A DNA stretch of 64,000 nt from Bordetella parapertussis (GCA_945906815.1 CAMDRT010000016.1:1-64000); one strand, 5' to 3'; positions 53,565-63,402 are shown, counted from the stretch's first letter. The notes: a model not told the origin generated them from the letters alone. Translations and numbers: made by a program.

Positions 53565-53834
53565 ATGAGTATGAAAATTTCTGGTATCGACAAAAACAAG
53601 ATGGTAAAGAGCATGGCTGCCATGAAAGGCGACGTACCAGCCCATCGCTACGGTCAGGCTAACGCCACTGCGGATCGGCGCGAGCAACGCAAGGCCGATC
53701 AAGCTGCAGGGCTGGTGCCGTTTGCATGCAAACTGCCGCTCGAACTGGTGAACGCGTTGCGTGACGCGGCGACCACGCGCGGGGTAGGCCTGAATGAAGT
53801 GGTCGCGGCGTTGTTGCACAAAAGTCTGGCGTGA
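53565..53834 (+). CDS. Small protein with RHH-like C-terminus, function unknown
   Basis: 89 residues, with AGGAG six bases before the ATG, so it is very probably expressed. The N-terminal half is basic and polar with MVKSMAAMKGDVPAHRYGQ; the C-terminal half (VPFACKLPLELVNALRDAA, then LNEVVAALLHKSL) looks like a ribbon-helix-helix domain. It could be a DNA-binding regulator or an antitoxin without a toxin. I do not recognise a named family. Confidence 0.65.
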   Translation: MSMKISGIDKNKMVKSMAAMKGDVPAHRYGQANATADRREQRKADQAAGLVPFACKLPLELVNALRDAATTRGVGLNEVVAALLHKSLA

Positions 53835-53894
53835 TCGCATCAGAACTGGTGGTGTTCGATTTAACGGTAAAGGATCCCCTTGTTGGCGGCGGTG

Positions 53895-54998
53895 TTAAAT
53901 CCGCAGCGGCTTAGCATAACCGGTCAATTCCCAATAGCCGCGCCCGACGCGTTTTGCGTTGGCGCCTACACCCTCATGTGCGGTGACCGCGCCTTCCCAG
54001 TAAGTGTTGCCCATGGTCTGCGCGTGCAATTCCTGCGCGTCAAATAGCGGCTGCAGATGCAACGTGCGCGCCCCCAGTGTGATGCGGGTTTCGACTGGAT
54101 AGCGGCCCCCTTGCGGCGATGTCCAGGAGCGTATAGGCGCGAAGCGGAGCGTGTCGCGCGCAGGCTGCACCACCGCGCCACCAGCGTGGCGCAAGGTTGC
54201 TGCCGACCACACGGCTGCTACGGCCGGGTTGCTGTCGCGTAGTTGAAACGCCATCAGTGCGCCGCCATCATCGAGGTTCAAGCCCAGCCAGTCCCAGCCG
54301 ATGGCGCCGGGCGGTAGCGGGGCGCTGGACCATTCGTGGTCGAGCCAGGCCGTGCCGCGCACCGGCTCGCGTTTGCCGCGCACGGTGAGTTCACCGCTGA
54401 TGGTGAGTTGCACTTCGCTGTAATAGTAGCTGGCGTTTTCGACGGCGGGGCCTTTTTGGCTGTAGCCCTCGCGTCCTTGCAGCAGCAGTGGCTGGGTCGG
54501 CTGAAAATTCAGGCGCAAGGCAAACTCACGCGCCTGTATCGCCGTGTGATAAGTGCCTGACGCGTCGCGCTGCAAACGCCAGTCGCGTATCCATACTTCG
54601 GTATCGGTGGTGCTCGCTGCGGCAAGGCCGAAGCCTGCACGTGCGGCGCCTTCCTGATGCAGGATATGCCCGATACGCGGATCGCTGACGGCGACATGCG
54701 CGAACAGCAATTGCGTCGCGGCGAAGCGATTGGCGGTGGCTGGTACAGGTGTGCGTAGACGGAAAAAAGTCACCTGAAAACCGCACGCTGGCGCATCGCC
54801 GCTGCGATCCAGCCAGCCCGTGACATACCACCATTCAATGCGGTGATTGGGATGTGCGGCGTAATCCCGCGGAAACAGCAAGGCGACGCCGGGCGTTACC
54901 GGCGCATAGGCGAATGCGGCGCTGTGCGCCGGCTGCAGCCCTCCGCCACTGCCCCCTGCCAGCAGTAATGCGCGCTGGATGAATGTACGCCGCTGCAT
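53895..54998 (-). CDS. Secreted lipocalin-like protein, AttH/CrtC family
   Basis: 367 residues. The N-terminus MQRRTFIQRALLLAGGSGG has a twin-arginine-type motif and hydrophobic core. The mature part has HPNHRIEWWYVTGWLD, the hallmark of the AttH/carotenoid 1,2-hydratase-like lipocalin fold, LDHEWSSAPLPPGAIGWDWL, and a C-terminal YWEGAV...GYWELTGY segment. It is encoded two bases after an FtsX-type permease and ABC ATPase. This trio is a recognised operon layout, but its substrate is unknown; a lipid or lipoprotein-handling role is inferred. Confidence 0.82.
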   Translation of the reverse strand: MQRRTFIQRALLLAGGSGGGLQPAHSAAFAYAPVTPGVALLFPRDYAAHPNHRIEWWYVTGWLDRSGDAPACGFQVTFFRLRTPVPATANRFAATQLLFAHVAVSDPRIGHILHQEGAARAGFGLAAASTTDTEVWIRDWRLQRDASGTYHTAIQAREFALRLNFQPTQPLLLQGREGYSQKGPAVENASYYYSEVQLTISGELTVRGKREPVRGTAWLDHEWSSAPLPPGAIGWDWLGLNLDDGGALMAFQLRDSNPAVAAVWSAATLRHAGGAVVQPARDTLRFAPIRSWTSPQGGRYPVETRITLGARTLHLQPLFDAQELHAQTMGNTYWEGAVTAHEGVGANAKRVGRGYWELTGYAKPLRI

Positions 54999-55000
54999 GT

Positions 55001-57580
55001 TTACCCATCCTCGCGCACTGACAACAGCAGATTCTGTGTGCCGAGCACATGGCGCGCGCTCAGCCAGGTGGCAAGTGCTGCTGCTGCAATCAGCGTGGCG
55101 GAAAAAACGGCCAGTTGCACAACAGGAATATGAAAATCCATGCTCCAGCCAAACGACTGCGGGTTGATGACGAAGACCAGAATCGCCGCCAGTATCACGC
55201 CCACCGCGAGTCCCAGCAGCGCACCCAGCGCGGCCAGCGCCGCACCTTCGAGCGTGAGCATGCGCGTCAGCTCGCGCCGCGTCTGTCCCAAGTGACGCAG
55301 CATGCCGAGCTCCTTGGTTCGTGCCACGATAAGGCCCATGAATGCGGCCACCATGCCTGCCAGGCCGATCAACACGGCGACCGCTTCCAGTGCGTAGGTA
55401 ATGGCAAAGGTGCGGTCAAATATTTTCAACGTCAATGCGCGTACCTCGGCGCTGTCAGCAAGGTCAAGGTCGATGCCGGGCAGACGCGACTGGAGCGTCG
55501 CCAGCAGCGCCGGCGCGCTGATGCCGGTGTTTATCCATATAGCGGCATCGCGCGCGCGCGCGTCAGCGGTGACGCGCGCATAGTCTGCCAAAGACACGAC
55601 GATGGCGCCGTGCTGGCGCGCGTAGTCGCGCCACACGCCCGCCACGCGCACGCGCAAGGCTGCGGCGCCGTTTGGGTTGAGCGGTAGCGGCAACGCGAAA
55701 GTGCCACTGTCATCGAGATGCAGGGCGCCACGGTATAAATCGAAAAAAGATTCCGACACCCATACCAGCGGTAGCGTGTCGCCTGTCGTGGCAAAACGCC
55801 TGACCAACGGCAGGCGTTGGTCGGGCTGGTTCTCGGCAGTGGTGCCCAATTCCCGGATGATCAGCGTCACCGGCGGACGCGCCGGATCCAGGGTCAGCGC
55901 TTCGCTGCGCACAAACTCCGCGCGCAGCACGCCCGGCGTTGCGCGAATTACGGCTTGCGTAGTGGTGTCAAAATAACCCTGTGATTTGGCTTGCGCCGCA
56001 GTCTTCTGCCGCAAGTAGGCGGCTGCGGGCAGCACTTGTTCGAGCCAGTTTTCGACCGAGTGGCGGAACGAGGTCACCATGATGGCCATGGCGACGGCGA
56101 GGCTTACGGCGGCGAGTATAGCCGCGAGACTGATGCCGGCGGGTGCCGGTGCATGGGCGAGCCGCGTGATGGCGAGCAGCAGTGCGGGAGAGGTGGCACG
56201 AGAGGTTTTGATGCAGCGCTCGGCGCAGCGAAATGTCCACGCGCAAATGACGGGCGTGAGCAGCAGGGCGCCGATCAGCATGCCGCTGATCGCGAGATAG
56301 CCGAATAGCGGTATACCCTGAATCGCGGGAGCCAAGGCCAGCAGCGCGCTGGCCGCGCACAAGCTGCCGCCCCACGCTGGCGGCAGCACGGCACCCAGGG
56401 TGTCCTGCGCTACGCCGCTTTTCAGGGCCTGCGCCGGGTGTGAGCGCGCTGCGCCGAGAGCGGGTATCAGGGCGCCCAGCAGCGCCGCAGCGCCGCCCAG
56501 CAGAACGAACAGCAAAGTGCTCCACGGCGCGAACACCAGAGCGGGGCGCATGCCCTGAAAAAAGCCTGCGCCCAGATCACCGCCCAACACCTGCAGCGCG
56601 CCCCATGCCAGCGCATAGCCGAGTGCCGCACCGCCGAGCGCACCGGCGGCGCCCAACAGCGCCGCCTCAAACAGCATCAGAGCCACCGTACCGCGCGCGG
56701 TGAGGCCGATGACGCGCAGCAATGCGAGCTCGCCGACGCGCTCCGCGACACTCAGCATTTGGGTTGAAAAAACCAGCAGCGCGCCGGAAAAGAGGGCGAT
56801 CAGCGCCAGCATCGTGAGATTGACACGATAGGCGCGTGACAGGGCGGCGGCCTGCTGCTCGCGCACTTCCGGCGCCACCGCATGCGCGCCTGGCGGCAAC
56901 GCGTGCGCAATGTCGCGTAGGAATGCACCGCGATCCACGCCCGCCACCAGGCGCAAATCCAGCCGCGTGATGTGGCCTTGCAGCGCGAAAAGTTCCTGCG
57001 CCACGGCGATGTCGAGCACTGCCACGCGCTGGCGGCTTTCGACGCTCGCCAGCACGCCGGCAATTTCGAGTTTGCGCTGTCCACTGGGCGTGGCTAGCAG
57101 CACATGGGTTGCGGCGTCACTGCCCTCCTGCAACCACGCCACTACGGCAGGCGACACCTGCAGGCGGGTGCTGCCGAAAAATGCCAAGGGATCCTGTGCT
57201 GGGTCGCGCGGTGCGAGCAATTGTGGCGTGAATTGCGCCGAGGCAAAGGGGTCGAGTCCTACCACTCTAAGCGGCTCGCGCCTGCCGGCTACAGCCACTT
57301 CGAGCTCGATGATCGGTGCAATCGCTGCCACCTGCGGGTGCCTGCCGATGGTGCCGTAGAGCGTTTCGCTGATGCTGCGATTGACGCCTTCGATGCGCAC
57401 ATCAGCTACACCCGCCACGGCGCGGAATGCCTGCTGCATTTCCGCCAGCGCCGCTTGGTTGACCAGGTTGACCGCGAGCCCCAACGCCACGCCCACGGCA
57501 ATCGCCAGCATCGCTAGCACGTTGCGGCGCGCACGTGCCCGCAGCGGCGCCAGCGCCAGCGCGCGCAGCAATGCGATCAT
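55001..57580 (-). CDS. FtsX-type ABC transporter permease (large, duplicated)
   Basis: 859 residues with two FtsX/MacB-like permease halves. A first helix (LAMLAIAVGVALGLAVNLV) is followed by a periplasmic domain, three membrane helices (about 255-370), a central pair (about 400-450), a second helix near 490, a second periplasmic domain, and three final helices (about 735-850). This layout is typical of exporters that pull lipophilic substrates or lipoproteins from the membrane instead of channelling small solutes. Overlaps the ATPase gene by four bases. Confidence 0.88.
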   Translation of the reverse strand: MIALLRALALAPLRARARRNVLAMLAIAVGVALGLAVNLVNQAALAEMQQAFRAVAGVADVRIEGVNRSISETLYGTIGRHPQVAAIAPIIELEVAVAGRREPLRVVGLDPFASAQFTPQLLAPRDPAQDPLAFFGSTRLQVSPAVVAWLQEGSDAATHVLLATPSGQRKLEIAGVLASVESRQRVAVLDIAVAQELFALQGHITRLDLRLVAGVDRGAFLRDIAHALPPGAHAVAPEVREQQAAALSRAYRVNLTMLALIALFSGALLVFSTQMLSVAERVGELALLRVIGLTARGTVALMLFEAALLGAAGALGGAALGYALAWGALQVLGGDLGAGFFQGMRPALVFAPWSTLLFVLLGGAAALLGALIPALGAARSHPAQALKSGVAQDTLGAVLPPAWGGSLCAASALLALAPAIQGIPLFGYLAISGMLIGALLLTPVICAWTFRCAERCIKTSRATSPALLLAITRLAHAPAPAGISLAAILAAVSLAVAMAIMVTSFRHSVENWLEQVLPAAAYLRQKTAAQAKSQGYFDTTTQAVIRATPGVLRAEFVRSEALTLDPARPPVTLIIRELGTTAENQPDQRLPLVRRFATTGDTLPLVWVSESFFDLYRGALHLDDSGTFALPLPLNPNGAAALRVRVAGVWRDYARQHGAIVVSLADYARVTADARARDAAIWINTGISAPALLATLQSRLPGIDLDLADSAEVRALTLKIFDRTFAITYALEAVAVLIGLAGMVAAFMGLIVARTKELGMLRHLGQTRRELTRMLTLEGAALAALGALLGLAVGVILAAILVFVINPQSFGWSMDFHIPVVQLAVFSATLIAAAALATWLSARHVLGTQNLLLSVREDG

Positions 57581-58248
57581 GGCGCTGCCGCGGTTGCGCT
57601 GTGCAGTCCGGCGGGCGTCAGTCGCAGGATGCGCTGCGTGGTGGAGGCGGCGGCCTGCGAATGCGTGACCAGAATGCCGATGGCGTTGTTGCGCACTATC
57701 GCGTCTCTGAGCAACTGCAGAATCCCGGCAGCACGTTGCGGATCGAGGTTGCCGGTGGGTTCATCGGCCAAGACCAGTTGCGGGCGATGGATCAGTGCAC
57801 GCGCCACTGCGATACGCTGCAATTCGCCGCCCGAGAGTTCGCGCGGAAAGCTCGCACCGCGGTCGGCCAGGCCCACCGCCGTCAGCAGCGCCTGCGTACG
57901 ACGGCGGCGCTCGTCTGCTGCAACCCGCAGCAGCAGCAACGGCAGCGCAATATTGTCGGCGACATTCAGATGCGGCAGCACATGACATGCCTGAAATACA
58001 AAACCCATACGCGCGCGACGGATGCGGGTACGCGCGTCATCGCTTTGTGTGGTCAGCTCCGCACCATCGAGGACAATACTGCCGCCATCCGGCACGTCCA
58101 ATCCGGCCAGCAAATTGAGCAGCGTTGATTTTCCGATGCCCGATTCGCCAGTGATGGCGACATACTCGCCCGGCTGGAGGGTCAGGTTGAGGTTTTCAAA
58201 CACCGTGCGCGCAGCAAAGCGCTTGGTGAGATTGGCGACGGCGAGCAT
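57577..58248 (-). CDS. ABC transporter ATP-binding protein (LolD/MacB type)
   Basis: 223 residues. Walker A is GESGIGKST, signature LSGGELQRIAVARAL, Walker B LVLADEPTGNLD, and the switch His is in GILVTHSQAAAS. The size and the LADEPTGNLD wording match the LolD/MacB/FtsE group, which energises FtsX-type permeases. First gene of the ATPase-permease-AttH-like operon. Confidence 0.94.
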   Translation of the reverse strand: MLAVANLTKRFAARTVFENLNLTLQPGEYVAITGESGIGKSTLLNLLAGLDVPDGGSIVLDGAELTTQSDDARTRIRRARMGFVFQACHVLPHLNVADNIALPLLLLRVAADERRRRTQALLTAVGLADRGASFPRELSGGELQRIAVARALIHRPQLVLADEPTGNLDPQRAAGILQLLRDAIVRNNAIGILVTHSQAAASTTQRILRLTPAGLHSATAAAP

Positions 58249-58350
58249 GGGTGCAGTATAGAGGCTGTGCTGGCGCAGTAGTGCGATTGGCGGTGGGTGC
58301 GTAGAATCGGCCGGATTACCGGATTACCATACTATGGAGAACACAAGTTG

Positions 58351-59337
58351 ATGCATAAACCCAAGGCAGTTGTTTTGATTGTGGCGCTGGCCGTAGCCCC
58401 GAGCCTGGGCAATCAGGCTGTGGCGCAACCCGCACCGACCTATCCCACCAAGTCGGTCCGTCTTATAGTGCCGCTTGCGCCGGGCGGCGGCAACGACACC
58501 ATCGCGCGCCTGATCGGGCAAAAAATTACACCAGCGCTGGGCCAGCAAATCGTGGTGGATAACCGCGCTGGCGCCGGCGGTATTATCGCGGCAGAAATGG
58601 TGGCAAGATCACCTGCTGACGGTTACACCTTGCTGCTGGGCAATGTCGCGGTGCTGACGATTATTCCCAATGCGCAGAAAAAAGTGCCCTATGATGCTTT
58701 GAAGGACTTTGCACCGGTCAGTCTGATTGCGTCTGCGCCGCTGCTGGTGGTGGTGCATCCGTCGCTGCCGGTGAGTTCGATCCGCCAATTGGTGATATTG
58801 GCGAAGGCCAGGCCGGAGGCGATTAATTATGCGTCCAACGGTATGGGTTCTTCTACGCATCTGGCGACGGCAATGTTTGCCATGATGACGGGTGTGAGCA
58901 TGGTGCATGTGCCGTACAAGGGATTGGCGCTGGCGATGACGGATTTGTTGAGTGGCCAGGTGCCGTTGATGTTTTCGAGTGCGGTGGCGATGCTGCCCCA
59001 TGTGAAAAACGGCAAGCTGCGTGCTATCGCGATGACCGGCGCAAAACGTACACCCGCACTGGCCGAGGTGCCGACAGTAGCCGAAGCGGGCGTGCCAGGT
59101 TATGAATCAGGCTCGTGGTACGGCATCGTGGTCCCGGCGCACACACCGCGCGCGATTGTTGAGCGGCTCAACAAGGAGATCGTTGCCGCGGTGAGATCTC
59201 AGGAGATTCAGGAGCGCCTGGGCAAGGAAGCGGTGACGCCGGTGGGCAACTCGCCTGAGGAATTTTCCGCGCACATCAGCGCCGAGTTTGTGCGTATGGC
59301 GCGCGTGATGCGCGAGGCGAAGATCGTGCTGGAGTGA
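58351..59337 (+). CDS. Bug/TctC-family periplasmic solute-binding protein
   Basis: 328 residues from ATG 58351, with GGAGA ten bases upstream. A signal peptide ends near AVAQ, then YPTKSVRLIVPLAPGGGNDT, NRAGAGGIIAAEMVA, ADGYTLLLGN and HVPYKG follow, the standard family motifs. Orphan with no TctAB genes. Divergent from the ABC operon, and followed by the 16-base repeat and the metallopeptidase-like gene. Confidence 0.93.
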   Translation: MHKPKAVVLIVALAVAPSLGNQAVAQPAPTYPTKSVRLIVPLAPGGGNDTIARLIGQKITPALGQQIVVDNRAGAGGIIAAEMVARSPADGYTLLLGNVAVLTIIPNAQKKVPYDALKDFAPVSLIASAPLLVVVHPSLPVSSIRQLVILAKARPEAINYASNGMGSSTHLATAMFAMMTGVSMVHVPYKGLALAMTDLLSGQVPLMFSSAVAMLPHVKNGKLRAIAMTGAKRTPALAEVPTVAEAGVPGYESGSWYGIVVPAHTPRAIVERLNKEIVAAVRSQEIQERLGKEAVTPVGNSPEEFSAHISAEFVRMARVMREAKIVLE

Positions 59338-59350
59338 AGCAGTAGTATCA

Positions 59351-59366
59351 TAACTAATTGTTTTTA
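59351..59366 (+). repeat. 16-base intergenic repeat, copy 3
   Basis: TAACTAATTGTTTTTA, identical to copies at 25021 and 31306. It lies 14 bases after a Bug gene stop and 17 before the next ATG. Confidence 0.85.
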
Positions 59367-59383
59367 AAGGAATACGCAATCCT

Positions 59384-60442
59384 ATGCGGCTTGCCAGACA
59401 GGTGCTCAGCGCGCTCACGTTGGTGCTGCTGAGCAGCATTGCCGCTGCGCAACAGCGATCACTACCGCTGCCGGTGCTGCCCGATGGCGTGATTGAATTG
59501 CGTGTGGCTTACGTGCGTAATCCGCGCTTGCCGGAAATGTCCGATGCGCAACTGCAACTGCTGATGGAGAGCGCACGTGTGGGCGTGCGCGAGCACTTTG
59601 GCCGCGACATCCAATTCACCGCGCCCGTGCGGTTGGGCGTGCAAGAACTGTTTCAGCGTTTTACCGCGGCAGACGTCAGGAATCTGCATCGCGGCATCTA
59701 CGATTTCAAGACGGGTCGGGGTAACGATGCCCGCTTGCGCACAGCGTTTGTGCAAGACCTAGGCCGCCACCAAGACAACCTTGATGACCAAATCAACTAT
59801 GTGCGGCCTTACCTGTTGGCGCCGTTAGCGGGCCGTAGCTATGAAGCGCTGGGTGATGCGTTGATGCAGACACAGCTTGCGCGGTTGCGTCAGTTCACGG
59901 CGCAACGGCTGTCCGATGGCGGCTTGTTGATGGATGGACATCCTTACAATGAATATGCGTTTTGGGGCAGCCTGGATTTCATACGACTGCCGTACGAGGT
60001 GGTGATTACCAATCAGTTGATTGCCAGCGTGGAATATTATGATGTCGAAGTGCATAGCGCGATTCGCGGCGGCATCAGCAATGGCATTACCGCGCAAAAC
60101 GGCGCCGCGCGATTTTTGTCAACGTCGGTGGTGTCCACCTACCCTTTTATCGCTGAAGATGCCGCAACCAGGGCATTGCGCGGGAATGAAAGTTATAGCG
60201 GCGACGATGCGGCCCAGTACGCAGCCTACTTATTGGTGCATGAACTCGGTCATCAGTTGTGGCATTTGGGCCACCCCTTTGGAAAAAAAGCATGCGTGAT
60301 GAATCCAACGCAATTACTGCACTTTCGCGTGTGGGTTAGCCAGCTCTCGGCAACGGATTGTCCTGTTACTCTCAGCGGCGACAATGGCGCAATGAAGCCC
60401 GGGTTTGTCAAGATGCCGATGCCGAGGGTGGTTAAACCCTAA
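59384..60442 (+). CDS. Secreted protein with zinc-metallopeptidase-like motif, family unknown
   Basis: 352 residues with a clear signal peptide (VLSALTLVLLSSIAAAQQ). A zinc motif HELGHQLWHLGH lies at about residues 287-298, followed by CVMNP. HExxH plus a later His and a C-x-M resemble archaemetzincins, but the glycine and third His are shifted by a residue and the downstream CxxC pair is missing. The middle part (SVEYYDVEVHSAIRGGISNG) has no motif I recognise. A periplasmic or secreted protease is the most likely function. AAAGGA lies about ten bases upstream of the ATG. It lies between two Bug genes. Confidence 0.7.
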   Translation: MRLARQVLSALTLVLLSSIAAAQQRSLPLPVLPDGVIELRVAYVRNPRLPEMSDAQLQLLMESARVGVREHFGRDIQFTAPVRLGVQELFQRFTAADVRNLHRGIYDFKTGRGNDARLRTAFVQDLGRHQDNLDDQINYVRPYLLAPLAGRSYEALGDALMQTQLARLRQFTAQRLSDGGLLMDGHPYNEYAFWGSLDFIRLPYEVVITNQLIASVEYYDVEVHSAIRGGISNGITAQNGAARFLSTSVVSTYPFIAEDAATRALRGNESYSGDDAAQYAAYLLVHELGHQLWHLGHPFGKKACVMNPTQLLHFRVWVSQLSATDCPVTLSGDNGAMKPGFVKMPMPRVVKP

Positions 60443-60496
60443 CGCGTTGTTTTTTAAACCTTCATTTTTTCATAGCGCTCAGCGGAGGCATGCCAC

Positions 60497-61477
60497 ATGA
60501 CAGCAGATATCCAACACGGTAGCCGGGTCGCGATCACGGTGCTGACACTGGCCGCGTGCGTTGCGGCCAGCGCACAAGAGTACCCGTCACGCCCCATCCG
60601 CATGATCGTTCCACAAGCGTCGGGCAGCGCGTCCGATACCGTGGCGCGCATCATCGCTGCTGAGCTTACGGCACGGCTCAAGCAGCAGGTGATCGTGGAC
60701 AATCGTCCCGGCGGTGCGCTGCTGCTAGGGCTGGAGATCGCGTCGAAAGCGCCGCCCGATGGGTACACCATTGCGTATGCCATGATAGGCGCGCTGGCGA
60801 TCAGTCCGAACATGTTGCAAAAGCCGCCGCTGGATGTGCAAAAAGACCTGGCGCCCATAGGCCAGACCACCACCGGTCAAATGATGCTTGCGGTCAGTAC
60901 CACGACGCCGTTCAAGAACGTGCGCGAGGTCATCACCTATGCCAAGCAAAATCCGCACAAGCTGAATTACGCCTCCTCCGGCAACGGCACGCCGGGGCAT
61001 GTCGGCTTCGAATTGTTCAAGACCATGACCGGCACGCAGGCCGTGCATGTGCCATACAAGGGCGGGGCTGCGGCAATCACCGAACTGATGGCCGGCCAGG
61101 TGCAGATCATGCTGGAGAGCACCAACTCGATTACGCCTCACGCCAAAGGCGGGCGCGTGCGCGGGCTGGCGGTGAGCGGGTCCAAGCGCGTCGAGGCGCT
61201 GCCGGAGTTGCCGACCATCGCGGAAGCGGGCGTGCCGGGCTACGAGGCAACCACCTGGACCGGGGTGGTGGGGCCGGCGGCAATGCCGCGCGCCATCATC
61301 GTGCGGCTAAACGCCGAATTAAACCGCATGGTCGCAGCAGACGGCTACCGCGAGAAAGTCATGCTGATCGGCTCGGTGCCGGCGGGCGGGACGCCGCAAC
61401 AGTTCGGTCAATTCATCCGCAGCGAGCATGCCAAGTGGGGTGATATTGTGAAGCGCGCCGGCGCGCGCATCGACTGA
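60497..61477 (+). CDS. Bug/TctC-family periplasmic solute-binding protein
   Basis: 326 residues; GGAGG lies nine bases before the ATG. Signal peptide (AITVLTLAACVAASAQ), then YPSRPIRMIVPQASGSASDT, NRPGGALLLG, PDGYTIAYAM and HVPYKGGAAA. Orphan binding protein with a probable carboxylate ligand. Downstream of the metallopeptidase-like gene and 174 bases before etfB. Confidence 0.94.
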   Translation: MTADIQHGSRVAITVLTLAACVAASAQEYPSRPIRMIVPQASGSASDTVARIIAAELTARLKQQVIVDNRPGGALLLGLEIASKAPPDGYTIAYAMIGALAISPNMLQKPPLDVQKDLAPIGQTTTGQMMLAVSTTTPFKNVREVITYAKQNPHKLNYASSGNGTPGHVGFELFKTMTGTQAVHVPYKGGAAAITELMAGQVQIMLESTNSITPHAKGGRVRGLAVSGSKRVEALPELPTIAEAGVPGYEATTWTGVVGPAAMPRAIIVRLNAELNRMVAADGYREKVMLIGSVPAGGTPQQFGQFIRSEHAKWGDIVKRAGARID

Positions 61478-61562
61478 ACATCGGCTGCCGTGCATGTCAG
61501 TCCACTTTATAAATAAATAAATAAAAACATGGCGTTACGCTTATGTCGCGCGGCGTAAAGGT

Positions 61563-61590
61563 TTCCCACGGGCACGCTTTCCGTTAAAAT
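61563..61590 (+). promoter_or_regulatory. Predicted promoter of etfBA
   Basis: TTCCCA (61563-61568) and TAAAAT (61585-61590), spacer 16 bases, about 60 bases upstream of the etfB start. The -10 box is strong. Confidence 0.55.
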
Positions 61591-61651
61591 ACGCCGCGTT
61601 CCAGCGTCAATCTCGAGCAGGTTTCCATCCGTTCCTTCCAAAGGAGTAGCA

Positions 61652-62401
61652 ATGAAAGTTCTGGTCACGGCCAAGCGTGTGATCGACCCGTATGTGAAGG
61701 TGCGCGTCAAATCCGACGGCACCGGGGTCGAGACGGCCAATATCAAAATGACGATCAATCCGTTTTGCGAAATCGCGGTCGAGCAGGCCGTGCGCATGAA
61801 GGAAGCCGGTATCGTCACCGAAATCGTAGTGGTATCCATCGGCGCGCTGCAATGTCAGGAAACCATACGCACTGCCATGGCGATGGGTGCCGACCGCGGC
61901 ATCCTGGTCGAAACCAGCGAAGAAGTTCAGCCGCTGGCCGTGGCCAAGGTGCTGAAGGCCATTGTCGACAAAGAGCAGCCGCGCCTGGTCATCATGGGTA
62001 AGCAGGCGATCGATGATGACTCCAATCAATGCGGTCAGATGCTTGCCGCGTTGCTGGGTTGGCCGCAGGCGACGCATATTTCCACCGTGACGATCAACGG
62101 CGACAGCGCCGCGATCACGCGCGAAATTGATGGCGGTCTGGAAAAACTCACCGTCAACCTGCCGGCCGTGGTGACTGCTGATCTGCGCCTGAACGAGCCG
62201 CGCTATGTCACGCTGCCCAACATCATGAAGGCGAAGAAAAAGCCGCTGGAAAATATCAAGCCCGACGCACTGGGTGTGGATATGAAGCCGCGTTTGCAAA
62301 CGCTCAAGGTGGAAGAGCCTGCCAAGCGCAGCTCCGGCGTCAAGGTGGCCGACGTCAAGGAACTCGTGCATAAACTGAAAACTGAAGCGAGGGTAATCTG
62401 A
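61652..62401 (+). CDS. etfB: Electron transfer flavoprotein subunit beta
   Basis: 249 residues. [60 protein letters not shown] and [24 protein letters not shown] are typical. It binds AMP and, with EtfA, carries electrons from acyl-CoA dehydrogenases (such as the one at 4.6 kb) to the quinone pool. AAGGAG lies six bases before the ATG. Confidence 0.98.
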   Translation: MKVLVTAKRVIDPYVKVRVKSDGTGVETANIKMTINPFCEIAVEQAVRMKEAGIVTEIVVVSIGALQCQETIRTAMAMGADRGILVETSEEVQPLAVAKVLKAIVDKEQPRLVIMGKQAIDDDSNQCGQMLAALLGWPQATHISTVTINGDSAAITREIDGGLEKLTVNLPAVVTADLRLNEPRYVTLPNIMKAKKKPLENIKPDALGVDMKPRLQTLKVEEPAKRSSGVKVADVKELVHKLKTEARVI

Positions 62402-63330
62402 TGGCAGTTCTGGTCATAGCCGAACACGACGGCACGCAATTAAAGCCGGGTACGAGCAACACTATTACCGCAGCGGGCAAGCTGGGCGGCGATGTCACAG
62501 TGCTGGTTGCCGGGCATCAGTGCGCGGCGGCGGGTGCGGCCGCGGCAAAAGTCGCTGGCGTCGCCAAAGTGCTGGTAGCGGACGCGCCGCAGTACGAGGG
62601 TTTTCTCGCAGAAAATATGACGGCGCTGGTGTTGAGTGTCGCCAAAAACTACAGCCACATAGTTGCGCCGGCCACTGGTATGGGCAAGAACTTCATGCCG
62701 CGCGTGGCAGCACTGCTGGATGTGCAGCAAATTTCCGATATCAGTGGCGTGGTTGCGGCAGATACGTTTGTGCGCCCCACGTATGCGGGTAATGTGATGG
62801 TCACGGTGCAATCGAGTGATGCGATCAAAGTCATCACGGTGCGCGCCACAGCGTTTGATCCGGCGGGTGATACAGGTTCTGCTCCGGTGGAGGCGCTGGC
62901 TGCGGCGGCAGATGCGGGCCTGTCCCAATTCAACGGCCAGGAACTCACCAAGTCCGCGCGCCCTGAATTGACGGCAGCGCGCATTATCGTATCCGGCGGC
63001 CGCGGCATGGGCAGCGCGGAGAACTTCAAAATACTCGAACCTCTCGCGGATAAACTCGGCGCGGCGGTGGGTGCCTCACGCGCGGCGGTGGATTCGGGTT
63101 TTGTGCCCAACGATTATCAGGTGGGGCAGACCGGTAAAATCGTCGCGCCGGAGTTATACATCGCAGTGGGAATTTCTGGCGCGATTCAGCATCTGGCGGG
63201 CATGAAGGACAGCAAAGTCATCATCGCTATCAACAAAGACGAGGAAGCGCCGATTTTCTCGGTGGCGAGTTACTGGATTGTTGACGATCTGTTCAAGGTG
63301 GTGCCTGCGTTGGTTGCCGAATTGGGCTGA
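62401..63330 (+). CDS. etfA: Electron transfer flavoprotein subunit alpha
   Basis: 309 residues, overlapping etfB by one base. The N-terminal domain ([20 protein letters not shown]) and the C-terminal FAD domain ([63 protein letters not shown]) are complete. In many Burkholderiales an acyl-CoA dehydrogenase gene follows; here a hairpin and a response regulator do. Confidence 0.98.
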   Translation: MAVLVIAEHDGTQLKPGTSNTITAAGKLGGDVTVLVAGHQCAAAGAAAAKVAGVAKVLVADAPQYEGFLAENMTALVLSVAKNYSHIVAPATGMGKNFMPRVAALLDVQQISDISGVVAADTFVRPTYAGNVMVTVQSSDAIKVITVRATAFDPAGDTGSAPVEALAAAADAGLSQFNGQELTKSARPELTAARIIVSGGRGMGSAENFKILEPLADKLGAAVGASRAAVDSGFVPNDYQVGQTGKIVAPELYIAVGISGAIQHLAGMKDSKVIIAINKDEEAPIFSVASYWIVDDLFKVVPALVAELG

Positions 63331-63359
63331 TTGAGCAGGATCCACCCTCGGTACCGCAT

Positions 63360-63402
63360 GGCGCACAGGAAGCGCAACGTTGGCCTGCATTTCCTGTGCG
63401 CC
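63360..63402. terminator. Strong hairpin downstream of etfA
   Basis: GGCGCACAGGAA (63360-63371) and TTCCTGTGCGCC (63391-63402) are perfect 12-base complements with a 19-base loop, 30 bases after the etfA stop. The following TCTTTG is only weakly T-rich, so it may be an imperfect terminator or an mRNA 3' stabiliser. The rest of the gap to 63578 shows no gene; an open frame there (63331-63582) lacks any family resemblance. Confidence 0.5.
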
